Source: an uncultured Geobacter sp.
GTDB lineage: Bacteria; Desulfobacterota; Desulfuromonadia; Geobacterales; Geobacteraceae
DNA: 19,388 bases
Direction of reading: 5' to 3'
Assembly: GCA_937886325.1 (NCBI GenBank)
Contig: CALABV010000152.1
Span: 1-19,388 of the forward strand
Position numbers and translations under genes: made by a program. Shown here piece after piece: positions 1 to 8,093 of this stretch. A model generated the notes under the pieces. It had not been told where the DNA came from. It saw only the letters and a program-made list of their open reading frames with translations, and made no database searches. The stretch's first letter is position 1; the number at the start of each line of letters is the position of its first letter.

Positions 1-238
1 CAGGTATCGGCCAGCATCTCGTTCGAGTGTTCCCCGCATGCGCGGGGATGAACCGCCGGCCACGGCGACAATGAGCGCGTCATTGAAGTGTTCCCCGCAT
101 GCGCGGGGATGAACCGCGAATCCTTCATCGGATGGCTGTCGAACAGTAGTGTTCCCCGCATGCGCGGGGATGAACCGAGGCAGCAAAGAAATTTCGCGTT
201 AGGCCGGATGTGTTCCCCGCATGCGCGGGGATGAACCG

Positions 239-270
239 GACGGGCAGGTATCGGCCAGCATCTCGTTCGA
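239..270 (+). repeat. Spacer duplicated within the array
   Basis: The last 26 nt of this spacer are identical to the 26 nt at 1-26, the part of the preceding spacer visible at the window edge. The same spacer is therefore present twice, four units apart, with three different spacers between (56-87, 117-148, 178-209). Recombination between repeats that duplicated a block of four units is the simplest explanation. Whether further units upstream are also duplicated cannot be seen. Confidence 0.9.
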
Positions 271-1429
271 GTGTTCCCCGCATGCGCGGGGATGAACCGA
301 TCTATACGCAACAAAACCTGGCAGATGAGTAGTGTTCCCCGCATGCGCGGGGATGAACCGGGGACCGATACAGGCCTCCAGGAGGTCGGCAAGTGTTCCC
401 CGCATGCGCGGGGATGAACCGGTGTCGTAAGGATCGGTGTCGGGCGGCTCGACGTGTTCCCCGCATGCGCGGGGATGAACCGCTCTTGCGTCCGTCCTTC
501 GCTTTACAGGGTCTGTGTTCCCCGCATGCGCGGGGATGAACCGACACCGGTATGTTTATCAAGGAATGTGATCGAGTGTTCCCCGCATGCGCGGGGATGA
601 ACCGGCGTGGAGGTATGGTGAATGGGACATTGTTGCGTGTTCCCCGCATGCGCGGGGATGAACCGAAGTTAGACGAGGGGAAGCAACCCTGGTACGCGTG
701 TTCCCCGCATGCGCGGGGATGAACCGCAGACGTATCAACTCCCTCACCCCGCGTCGCCGTGTTCCCCGCATGCGCGGGGATGAACCGTTTATCATTGACA
801 CCATGGGCGCAAATCAGCGGTGTTCCCCGCATGCGCGGGGATGAACCGGAGTACATCAAGCGGGAAACCGTCCACGAGCGGTGTTCCCCGCATGCGCGGG
901 GATGAACCGGTAACCATGGATATGAATATGAGAATTTCTTCGTGTTCCCCGCATGCGCGGGGATGAACCGGGCCGGGCGTATCCCGCGCCGTTGTCGCCC
1001 ACGTGTTCCCCGCATGCGCGGGGATGAACCGAAGGTGTGCACGCTCATCCTGTCCGTCGACACGTGTTCCCCGCATGCGCGGGGATGAACCGCAGGCATC
1101 CTCAACGGCATGGTTGCACTTTCCGTGTTCCCCGCATGCGCGGGGATGAACCGGTCGCTAACGGACTTACCTCTATTTCAGACCTGTGTTCCCCGCATGC
1201 GCGGGGATGAACCGTTCCTTACGCCCTATAACAAACCGCAGCAGACGTGTTCCCCGCATGCGCGGGGATGAACCGTCCTCGCCGTAGAATTCCCTTGCGC
1301 AATTCTCGTGTTCCCCGCATGCGCGGGGATGAACCGCAGCCTTTCTAGCAAGGCGATCTGGGTACAGCGTGTTCCCCGCATGCGCGGGGATGAACCGTTG
1401 CGTTCAACCCTACCGCTTGCTACGGCATA

Positions 1430-1519
1430 GTGTTCCCCGCATGCGCGGGGAAGAACCACCCTGACACGCCATTTCTGAGCCTGTTCATCGGTGTTCCCCG
1501 CATGCGCAGGGATGAACCG
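1430..1519 (+). repeat. Two adjacent mutated CRISPR repeats
   Basis: The repeat at 1430-1458 has T-to-A at 1452 and G-to-A at 1458 (its last base). The next repeat, 1491-1519, has G-to-A at 1508 in the right arm of the stem, which breaks one stem pair. All other internal repeats I compared match the consensus. The 31-nt spacer (1581-1611) lies just downstream. Together they suggest that an older part of the array begins near 1430. Confidence 0.9.
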
Positions 1520-2480
1520 GTAAAACAGGGGTAACTATGTTTGATGACAACGTGTTCCCCGCATGCGCGGGGATGAACCGGAAAATGAAGTCTTGACCGA
1601 AGCCCTGGCGCGTGTTCCCCGCATGCGCGGGGATGAACCGGTTGAATTGACAATCGGCATAGTGGGTATCACGTGTTCCCCGCATGCGCGGGGATGAACC
1701 GATGCAGGAAGATGCGGAATGGATTAGCGACACGTGTTCCCCGCATGCGCGGGGATGAACCGGTTTCAACGTGATTCTTAGCAAAGAGCAGATTGTGTTC
1801 CCCGCATGCGCGGGGATGAACCGCCGGAAATGATCCTTTACTGAGGCCAGCATGAGTGTTCCCCGCATGCGCGGGGATGAACCGGAGGCCGTGCCGTGGA
1901 GTTTTCGGAGATTGACGTGTTCCCCGCATGCGCGGGGATGAACCGTCTGCTATCGCCATGAAACTGTTCGGCAAATCGTGTTCCCCGCATGCGCGGGGAT
2001 GAACCGCTGTGGGACGTCTCCCCGGTGACTTTCCCGGCGTGTTCCCCGCATGCGCGGGGATGAACCGTATGCTGGGGTGCTGTACCGGGATGATGACGGG
2101 TGTTCCCCGCATGCGCGGGGATGAACCGCTAGTAGAAAAATTCGGAGAACAAGAAACGGCGTGTTCCCCGCATGCGCGGGGATGAACCGCCAACGGCGGG
2201 CGAATTTGCATCCCTGGCGGTGTGTTCCCCGCATGCGCGGGGATGAACCGGCCTGGAACACCGGCCACCCCGGCGGGTGCGCGTGTTCCCCGCATGCGCG
2301 GGGATGAACCGCTACCGGAAGCGTTACAAGCTTCGCCACCGTGGTGTTCCCCGCATGCGCGGGGATGAACCGGTTGAAGGGGCATATATGGCTCAGAAGG
2401 CCGAGTGTTCCCCGCATACGCGGGGATGATTACAACCTTCTCGCAGCATAGTCTGGTCTGTTCGTCCCGGAAAAGGGATT

Positions 2481-2516
2481 ATAAGAAAAAACTGCCGGGT
2501 CTCCGAAACCCGGCAG
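2481..2516 (-). terminator. Rho-independent terminator on the minus strand, facing the array
   Basis: A perfect 9-bp stem (2492-2500 with 2508-2516, CTGCCGGGT/ACCCGGCAG) has a 7-nt loop. Read on the minus strand it is followed by six T (A6 at 2486-2491) and a T-rich stretch. On the + strand there is no T run, so it acts only on leftward transcription. No convincing minus-strand protein gene lies to its right (2520-2703). It may end a small RNA or leaky antisense transcription and shield the array. The rest of 2434-2724 shows only a weak short hairpin (2662-2680). Confidence 0.75.
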
Positions 2517-2724
2517 GTCCCAGGTGAACATCCGGATGAAGACAGTGTTCTGCGTGAAAAACATGCCGTGAATGGGTTGCCAAGGCCCGTGATGAATGGT
2601 AGTTCTTTTTTCAGGGCCTTCATGTTCTGACCGCATCAGCAGGTTATTCCCGATACACATCCGAGAAGTGCCTTTTCTCGCGTGCCGGACTTGATGCAAT
2701 CTAATGACGAGAGGATTACATTCA

Positions 2725-3642
2725 ATGGGTCATGCACGGCATTCATCCACTGGTCTCATCATTCGCCGGATTGTCTTTCTACCGGCCGTACGCGAAATTC
2801 TGGTTGTCTTCGTCCTGTCTTTCCTCGCGGCATCCTGCGGCGGAGGCGCGGGGACGCAGCCGACGGATAAGAAAACCATTCAGCAGCAGTATTCGAGCGC
2901 CGTGGCGGATGCGCGGGTCGTGACCGCCGATGAAATATCCACCCATCTGACACCCATTGTTCCGTACAACGGCAATCTCGTCTGGGAAAACAAGATCGTG
3001 GGCTCACGGCTGCTTGTCGCGACGGTGATTGACGATGCCGGCAAATATTACCGTTGCGAGGAGCCGGCAGGGTGCGCGGGAGACACCTGCAAGGAAGGCG
3101 GCAATTGTTCCACGTATCGCTGGGATTCCTGGGTAACGGTGGCGCCTGAGATGAAGCAACGCTTTGCCGGGACAGTGCCTTCCCTGTTGCGGGTGGTTCA
3201 ACTGCTGGGACTCCCGCCCAGTTACGCGACTAAGGGCAATCCGCGGGAGGCGAAGTACGTTCTGGAGCTGTGGGTTTCACCCAAGGACCTTTTCCGCCCC
3301 TGTCCGGACAGCGAGATTTCCGACACTGCCTGCGAGATTCAATTTCCTGCCGACCCTTTCCGGATTCTCGATGCGAGCAACACGATACGGGCCACGGAAG
3401 GTCTTGAGGCGCCTGTCTTCAAGACCTATACCGCCTGGTTCAACAACCGCGCCCGGAATGTCTACACCACCACCCCCTCATCGGATGCCTACCCCTGGAC
3501 ACGCCTCGGCTATACCTATGACTGGGGCAGTTCTCTCCGCTTCGGCCTGAGCGAGTTCGTCGTGCACGGCAGAAAAGAGGATGGCTCCACCATTTCCGTG
3601 GGCATTCACTCGGTTAAAACAATCAGCGAATACTTCCAGTAG
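2725..3642 (+). CDS. Cys-rich lipoprotein of unknown function
   Basis: I do not recognise a family. The protein has 305 residues from the ATG at 2725, chosen because AGAGG lies about 10 nt upstream. An in-frame ATG at 2704 would add seven residues but has no ribosome binding site. A basic N-terminus (RHSSTGLIIRR) and a hydrophobic stretch end in a lipobox, LAASC, with Cys38 as the likely lipidated residue, followed by Gly-Gly-Gly; export and membrane anchoring in the envelope are likely. The mature part has a cluster of four Cys (in YYRCEEPAGC and CKEGGNC, about residues 111-127) and two more Cys around RPCPDSEISDTAC, suggesting disulfides or metal binding. The C-terminal third is rich in Tyr and Trp (YTYDWG), as in beta-rich envelope proteins. 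It is a single gene between the CRISPR array and tRNA-Gly, with no terminator seen directly after it. Confidence 0.8.
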   Translation: MGHARHSSTGLIIRRIVFLPAVREILVVFVLSFLAASCGGGAGTQPTDKKTIQQQYSSAVADARVVTADEISTHLTPIVPYNGNLVWENKIVGSRLLVATVIDDAGKYYRCEEPAGCAGDTCKEGGNCSTYRWDSWVTVAPEMKQRFAGTVPSLLRVVQLLGLPPSYATKGNPREAKYVLELWVSPKDLFRPCPDSEISDTACEIQFPADPFRILDASNTIRATEGLEAPVFKTYTAWFNNRARNVYTTTPSSDAYPWTRLGYTYDWGSSLRFGLSEFVVHGRKEDGSTISVGIHSVKTISEYFQ

Positions 3643-3746
3643 GGCGGTGAGACGCGGGGCGCCTGCTCCGTCATCGGCACGGTCAAGAAATAGTGTCGGA
3701 TTTTTGGATGGTTATATTTTTTGTTCGACGTAAGTCGACAAAATCA

Positions 3747-3775
3747 TTGACTTGGAAAATCGGTTTTGCTATAAA
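3747..3775 (+). promoter_or_regulatory. Sigma-70 promoter of tRNA-Gly
   Basis: TTGACT (3747-3752) is followed after exactly 17 nt by TATAAA (3770-3775). The predicted start is near 3782, about 9 nt before the mature tRNA. A small dyad (TCGAC at 3725-3729, GTCGA at 3734-3738) lies just upstream of the -35 box. Confidence 0.8.
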
Positions 3776-3790
3776 GCTAACACTTGTCGC

Positions 3791-3865
<75 letters not shown>

Positions 3866-3874
3866 GAAAATCAG

Positions 3875-3904
3875 AGGCGCTGGATAAAAGTCCGGCGCCT
3901 TTTT
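3875..3904 (+). terminator. Terminator of tRNA-Gly
   Basis: A 10-bp stem (AGGCGCTGGA at 3875-3884 with TCCGGCGCCT at 3891-3900, one G-T pair) has a 6-nt loop and is followed directly by a T run. It lies 9 nt after the CCA end. Confidence 0.9.
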
Positions 3905-3911
3905 CATTAAC

Positions 3912-3946
3912 AAAAAAGGGATCAGCCATTGTGCCGATCCCTTTTT
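3912..3946. terminator. Bidirectional terminator between tRNA-Gly and preA
   Basis: GGGATC (3918-3923) pairs with GATCCC (3936-3941), with A6 on the left and T5 on the right, so both strands read a hairpin followed by a T run. It is placed to stop read-through from the tRNA and to end the leftward preA transcript, whose stop codon is 30 nt away. Confidence 0.85.
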
Positions 3947-3975
3947 CGTTCAATGGGTCTCCCTGGAAAAAATCG

Positions 3976-5160
3976 TTACCTCTTCTCCATTACGATGGCC
4001 CCCTCCGGGCAGACATGGGAGCAGAGAGAACAACCTGAACATGCGGACGGATCGATACCTATGCCGTTTCCTTCCCGGATGATTGCCTGATATCCGCCGT
4101 CCCGGCAGGAGACGATGCAGGCGCCGCAGCCCGTGCAACGAGAGGGATCGATGCGCGGAAGAGCAGGGAACTCCGCATCCAGGTTGCCGAACGAGGTCAC
4201 GCTGTCACGACAGGCGCCGAGGAAATCGGAAAGCGCCGTGAAGCCATGCCACCCCATGAACTCCCGAAGCTCCCCTTTCATTCTTTCGATAACATCAAAC
4301 CCCTTCAGCATCACCTCGGTGCATACCTGCGCCACCGGCGCTCCCAGGAGCAGGAATTCCGTTGCGTCGAATCCGCTTGAGATTCCCCCGCAGGCCATGA
4401 CCGGCAGTCCCGGTTCGCGGCACAACTCGCTTACCGCACGCAGTGCAATCGGTTTTATCCCCGGACCGGAATAGCCGCCGTACGATGTCGAGCCGCCGAT
4501 ATCGGGGCGTGGGCGCAGGGTTTTCAGATCGATACCGAACAGGGAAGGAATGGTGTTGATGGCGCAGATGCCGTCGGCGCCGGCTTCAGCCACCGCCTCC
4601 CCGATTGTCCGGATGTCGGCTGTTGCGGCGGTGAGTTTGGGAACCAGCGGGATGCTTATGTCGGGGCACTGCTTCAGCCATCCCGTGATCAATGCGGAAT
4701 ACTCGGCGTTCTGTCCGATGGCGGCGCCTTTTCCTCTTTCCGGATAGCCGTGGGGGCAGGAGAAGTTCAATTCAAGGAGATCGGCGCCCGCCTCCTGGCA
4801 TCCCCTGGCCAGAAAGAGCCAGTCGTCCGGAGAGCGGGCGTCTCCCATGATGCTGCCGATAACGGCCTTGTCCGGGAATTCCGCTTTCAGTTCGGATATG
4901 GTCCTGAACCATGCTTCGGGCGGAAGTTCGCTCAGCAGTTCAAGGTTTTCAAAACCGGTTATCATCCCTCCCATGCGGGAGACTGCGAAACGATTCCGCG
5001 GATTCATCACCGGTTCGCGTATCATTGTCTTGATGACGGCGCCCGCCCATCCCGCCCGGAAGGCGCGGCGAATCATTTCACCGTTCGCTGTCGGCGGCGC
5101 CGAGGCCAGGACAAACGGGCTGTCAAGGGTGACGCCGAGATAGTTCACGCGCAGGTCCAT
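3976..5160 (-). CDS. preA: PreA-type dihydropyrimidine dehydrogenase / FMN and Fe-S oxidoreductase
   Basis: This 394-residue protein matches the catalytic subunit of NAD-dependent dihydropyrimidine dehydrogenase, which reduces uracil and thymine at FMN in a TIM barrel. Barrel hallmarks are visible: SPFVLAS near the N-terminus, LNFSCPHGYPERGKG (131-145), YGGYSGPGIKPIAL (227-240) and the phosphate-binding ACGGISSG (256-263). The C-terminus carries two 4Fe-4S clusters of ferredoxin type: C342/C345/C348/C352 and C374/C377/C380/C384. Start ATG at 5160 has GGAGA six bases upstream, just after the stop codon of the Cache gene, so the two are surely co-transcribed. The usual partner PreT (FAD/NAD-binding) is not in the window, so the electron donor is unknown and another substrate is possible. 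Family assignment is firm; physiological substrate is inference. Confidence 0.88.
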   Translation of the reverse strand: MDLRVNYLGVTLDSPFVLASAPPTANGEMIRRAFRAGWAGAVIKTMIREPVMNPRNRFAVSRMGGMITGFENLELLSELPPEAWFRTISELKAEFPDKAVIGSIMGDARSPDDWLFLARGCQEAGADLLELNFSCPHGYPERGKGAAIGQNAEYSALITGWLKQCPDISIPLVPKLTAATADIRTIGEAVAEAGADGICAINTIPSLFGIDLKTLRPRPDIGGSTSYGGYSGPGIKPIALRAVSELCREPGLPVMACGGISSGFDATEFLLLGAPVAQVCTEVMLKGFDVIERMKGELREFMGWHGFTALSDFLGACRDSVTSFGNLDAEFPALPRIDPSRCTGCGACIVSCRDGGYQAIIREGNGIGIDPSACSGCSLCSHVCPEGAIVMEKR

Positions 5161-5171
5161 TCGATTCTCCT

Positions 5172-6410
5172 TTACGGCCTTACGGGATCTGAGGCAGCCT
5201 GCTTTGTCCTGATGTAATACACCATCCCAAGGTACCGTTCACCGTTGAAGACCGGCCTGAACAGGAAAACGCCCGTTCTCCCCTCGAACAGCGGCGCCTC
5301 CATGATGGCGGGTTTTTTCTCCGCGACAATCCTGAGCGTCTCCGGATCACTCGCGGCGCGGGCGGAATGGTAGTCATAGTCGGTAAGGCTGTTTTCGGCG
5401 GGATAGCCGAATCGATTGACCCCCTTTTCGTCGATCCACTGCACCGAATAGATGCCGGGCGTATTCTCGAAAAAATCCCTGAACAGCTCCATTGCCGTCT
5501 TCTTTTCACCCAGGGACAGGGCCGCGATTAGGGAATGTTCCAGAACAAAGGATTCCAGTCTCTGTTCAGGGACTGCCGGGGGACCTGTACGCCCGACCCT
5601 TCTGCCCGAGGCGTCGTGTTCGGCATGCATGCCAATCAGGCGCCATTCGGCGCCGTAGAGGGAGACGCTTTGCCAGAAGGCCTTTTTCCTCACGACCTTT
5701 CTCGCGGCTTGCGCTTTGTGCCAATAGGAGCCGCTTCCCTCCGGCTGGGAGGCAATGCGGCGGGCAAGACGGGTGAATCGACTGTTGTCGTGAAACGTCT
5801 TTGAGGTGAAAACATTCATTCCGATAAGGGGTAAATCGTTATCGAAGAGGATGCGACCCCCTTTTTCCATTGCCCAGATTTCGAAGGGCGTTCCCTGTGA
5901 CAGGGGGCGGATGACGTCACCCAACAGCCTGGCCGGGGAGAAGAGAATGCTGACCGAGCCGATGAACCGGCCGTCGGGCGCGATAACCGGGAACTCCGCG
6001 TCGGCTGCATCGAAACCTTCCACGGCCCGGAATCCCGCGCTCAAAACCGGCTTGCGGGATTCTTTCACCCGCTTCACCTGCTCCTGGGCACTGATGTAGC
6101 TCCCCTCGAAGCGGCGGAAAGGCGCCGGTTCGACCGTGATCATCCGCCCTTTGGCGTCAACGGCGGAACAGTCCACCGCATAGCTGAAACCGCCGCACAA
6201 CTCCCGCAGCGCCGTACGCGCCTGCTCCCCGGTAAGCCCCGTGGATGCCAGCGTTCCGGCGGTGTTTTTCAACGCGGCATCCATCCGATTGAATTCGCCG
6301 GTCACTTTGTCATAGGCCATTGTCAGCGACAGGGGGTGACCCGTGGCGCACAGGGCAGGGGATACCCCCGCCAAAAGAGATATACAGAGCAGAAGAGGGA
6401 CCAGTTTCAT
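5172..6410 (-). CDS. Exported double-Cache domain protein without output domain
   Basis: The 412-residue protein begins with a typical signal peptide (MKLVPLLLCISLLAGVSPALCA), with cleavage probably after residue 22. No later membrane helix is apparent, so it should be free in the periplasm. Two Cache-like sensor modules follow: one about 35-260 (PVIAPDGRFIGSVSILFSP, GRILFDNDLPLIGMNVF, WRLIGMHAE), the other about 290-400 (VQWIDEKGVNRFGYPAEN, FLFRPVFNGERYLGMVYYI). Cache domains bind small ligands such as amino acids, carboxylates or nucleobases, usually ahead of a signalling domain that is absent here. Start ATG has AGGAGA about 11 nt upstream. Its stop lies 11 nt before preA, so the two form an operon. 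A role as ligand-binding partner of a membrane receptor, or as sensor for the preA substrate, is inference only. Confidence 0.75.
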   Translation of the reverse strand: MKLVPLLLCISLLAGVSPALCATGHPLSLTMAYDKVTGEFNRMDAALKNTAGTLASTGLTGEQARTALRELCGGFSYAVDCSAVDAKGRMITVEPAPFRRFEGSYISAQEQVKRVKESRKPVLSAGFRAVEGFDAADAEFPVIAPDGRFIGSVSILFSPARLLGDVIRPLSQGTPFEIWAMEKGGRILFDNDLPLIGMNVFTSKTFHDNSRFTRLARRIASQPEGSGSYWHKAQAARKVVRKKAFWQSVSLYGAEWRLIGMHAEHDASGRRVGRTGPPAVPEQRLESFVLEHSLIAALSLGEKKTAMELFRDFFENTPGIYSVQWIDEKGVNRFGYPAENSLTDYDYHSARAASDPETLRIVAEKKPAIMEAPLFEGRTGVFLFRPVFNGERYLGMVYYIRTKQAASDPVRP

Positions 6411-6685
6411 GATGCGTTGTATCTCCTTTCGTTGAATGCCGTTTTATATGGAACAGTGACGTCGACAGGCATGTGGTTTCACGGCATCAATGTCTGGGGA
6501 CATTCCTTCTGCAGACGGTGAGGGGCGCTGGAAAGGGAAAACACGGTCTCTTTTCGTCACGTTTTGTCGGAGAAAACCGGCATCATCAGTAATTTCTCGG
6601 AACGAGAAGCGATAGTTGCACACACGATGACAAATCGCAACCATACTTTGATTGAGCGTATTCACGCAGAAAATGGAAGGCGGGT

Positions 6686-8044
6686 TCATGACGAACGAGG
6701 GGGGGTGAATCTGTTTTTTGAAATAAGGACAATGAACGCCGAGAGGACAAGCACTCCGAGAAGGAGAAGTGCCGAGGCGCGGATGCTTTGCATCCACGCC
6801 GGGTTGAGAAGGAGAACTGCGGCGAGACCCAGCATCATCATCCCCGAGACAAGTTTCATGACGCGTCCATGCCATTCGGTGAGCTTCCTGCTTCCCATGG
6901 TTACTGCAAACAGGGAGACAATAACTGCCAGGGGAATTATATAGATGATGTTGTAAAGGGCCAGGTAGGCGTAGTATGCGGCGGTCGACAGGGAGTTGAG
7001 GGTAAGCACCCTGGTATAGACCATGGGAAAGCCTGCCGTGCAGAGGATTTCGTAGCTGTTTGCCGCAACGGCGAGAACGACCGCGCCTGTCAGTGCGGCG
7101 GGAAACGAATCAGTGCGAAGGAGCCTCCGCATCCGTTCGAATAGCCTCGGTTTTGACGTTTCCGGGATGCTCAGGGAAATCCCTTTTTTGAAAAAGAAGA
7201 AATCCTTGATGTTGATGAGGGAGATGACGATGGCGGTGATTCCGGCGATCCATGTTACTGCGGAGAGATGCCCCACAACGAAGAAAAGGTTCATCCATGC
7301 GGCCATGAACAGAAAGTAAAGGATGCCGGATGTGGAGACGAAGATCCCGCCGATGAGCAGCATCCGTTTCCGTGAATGGGCATGAACGAGCAGGCTCAGC
7401 AGGGTGAACAGGACGAAGAACGCGCAGGGATTGAAGCCGTCCAGCGCGGCGATGGCCAGCGTGAAGACCGGCAGAGAGAGTGACTGCGGGTCCGTCTTTC
7501 CGAGAAAGGGAATGAAAAACGAGTCAGGCCCTGCATGTATCGAGTTCGCTCCGTCGGTTTTCTCGCGTACCATGCTTGCTTTTACGGCAGCTTCGAGCTC
7601 CCGCTCTACTTTGTCATCGTATCCGGTGAACACCCTGTTTCCTATGATGAACACGGGAACGCCGGACGTTTCCGCTCCCCGTGCTTTCGTCATTTTCTCC
7701 AGCAATTCAAGATTTTTTTCATTCTTTACCACTTCGAATGACCGTATTTCGATATCGGGATATGCTCGCGAGAGATAATCGAGAAACGGCTTCGCTTTTG
7801 CGCAATGGGGGCAGCCAATCCCCCAGAAAAAGAACAAGATGACTTTGTCGGATGCATGCGTATCGTGGGAAAGGGGATGAACGGGGGGCGTGAAAAAAAT
7901 TGAGGAGGCGAGGATCAGGAGTGCGGTGAACAGAGAAGGGATGCCCCCTGCGCGTATTTCGTGTGATGGAGTGTGCATCGTATCGTTGTCTCGGTAAGTA
8001 CCACTGTCATTTTTTATGTACAGTGTATCAGAATATCCCTGCAT
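6686..8044 (-). CDS. Thioredoxin-like domain fused to DsbD/CcdA-like membrane electron carrier
   Basis: An N-terminal hydrophobic segment (signal anchor) is followed by a thioredoxin/glutaredoxin-like domain with the redox motif GCPHC and the cis-Pro loop SGVPVFIIGNRVFTGY. The C-terminal half has about seven membrane helices. The two Cys expected for a DsbD/CcdA conduit are there: NPCAFFVLF in the first helix and EILCTAGFP about four helices on. The protein should carry reducing equivalents across the inner membrane to the periplasmic thioredoxin domain on the same chain. Domain order (thioredoxin first, no DsbD alpha domain) differs from classic DsbD. Start: the ATG at 8044 has AGGA six bases upstream; the ATG at 7978 begins just before the hydrophobic segment but lacks a clear ribosome site; a TTG at 8068 is also in frame. 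It stands alone on the minus strand, divergent from cheW, and is separated from the Cache gene by 275 nt in which I see no gene. Confidence 0.85.
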   Translation of the reverse strand: MQGYSDTLYIKNDSGTYRDNDTMHTPSHEIRAGGIPSLFTALLILASSIFFTPPVHPLSHDTHASDKVILFFFWGIGCPHCAKAKPFLDYLSRAYPDIEIRSFEVVKNEKNLELLEKMTKARGAETSGVPVFIIGNRVFTGYDDKVERELEAAVKASMVREKTDGANSIHAGPDSFFIPFLGKTDPQSLSLPVFTLAIAALDGFNPCAFFVLFTLLSLLVHAHSRKRMLLIGGIFVSTSGILYFLFMAAWMNLFFVVGHLSAVTWIAGITAIVISLINIKDFFFFKKGISLSIPETSKPRLFERMRRLLRTDSFPAALTGAVVLAVAANSYEILCTAGFPMVYTRVLTLNSLSTAAYYAYLALYNIIYIIPLAVIVSLFAVTMGSRKLTEWHGRVMKLVSGMMMLGLAAVLLLNPAWMQSIRASALLLLGVLVLSAFIVLISKNRFTPPRSS

Positions 8045-8093
8045 ATCTATTCCTGTCAGTCTGCGCAAAGGATGCGGCGCACTGATTATTTTC

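Larger units (their letters stand above)
1..2433 (+). CRISPR. Type I-E CRISPR array, leader-distal part, 40 repeats
   Basis: The 29-bp repeat begins GTGTTCCCCGC and ends ATGAACCG. Its centre CCCCGC-ATGC-GCGGGG forms a 6-bp stem with a four-base loop, the usual type I-E form. The first full repeat starts at 27 and the period is 61 bp up to 1552; spacers are 32 nt except 1581-1611 (31 nt). There are 40 repeats, 39 whole spacers and a cut spacer at 1-26. The last repeat (2405-2433) has lost its final four bases and carries G-to-A at 2418, which marks the leader-distal end. Compared with the E. coli-type repeat orientation, pre-crRNA is therefore made from the + strand, and the leader and Cascade genes should lie left of the window. 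No cas gene is present here. Many spacers have at least one open frame, as expected for DNA taken from phage or plasmid genes. Confidence 0.99.

Noticed and set aside
199..2417. Long minus-strand open frames across the array with repeating SSPRMRGT, RFIPAHAGNT and VHPRACGEH
   Set aside because: These are translations of the CRISPR repeat in its three frames, produced by the 61-bp period. They are a well-known source of false protein entries.
2393..2699. Two minus-strand open frames of 76 and 89 residues right of the array
   Set aside because: Both read through the terminator hairpin and the last CRISPR repeat or its border, and neither resembles a known protein.
3721..3741. TCGAC/GTCGA dyad before the tRNA promoter as terminator of the lipoprotein gene
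   Set aside because: The stem is short and no T run follows, so it does not meet the usual terminator pattern.
4711..4733. Ile in PreA (GAAIGQ) where mammalian dihydropyrimidine dehydrogenase has its catalytic Cys
   Set aside because: From memory E. coli PreA also lacks Cys at this place, so it is probably normal for bacterial PreA and not a sign of lost function.
6444..6875. 143-residue minus-strand frame upstream of the Cache gene
   Set aside because: It overlaps the 3' end of the thioredoxin-DsbD fusion gene in another frame and has no recognisable features.
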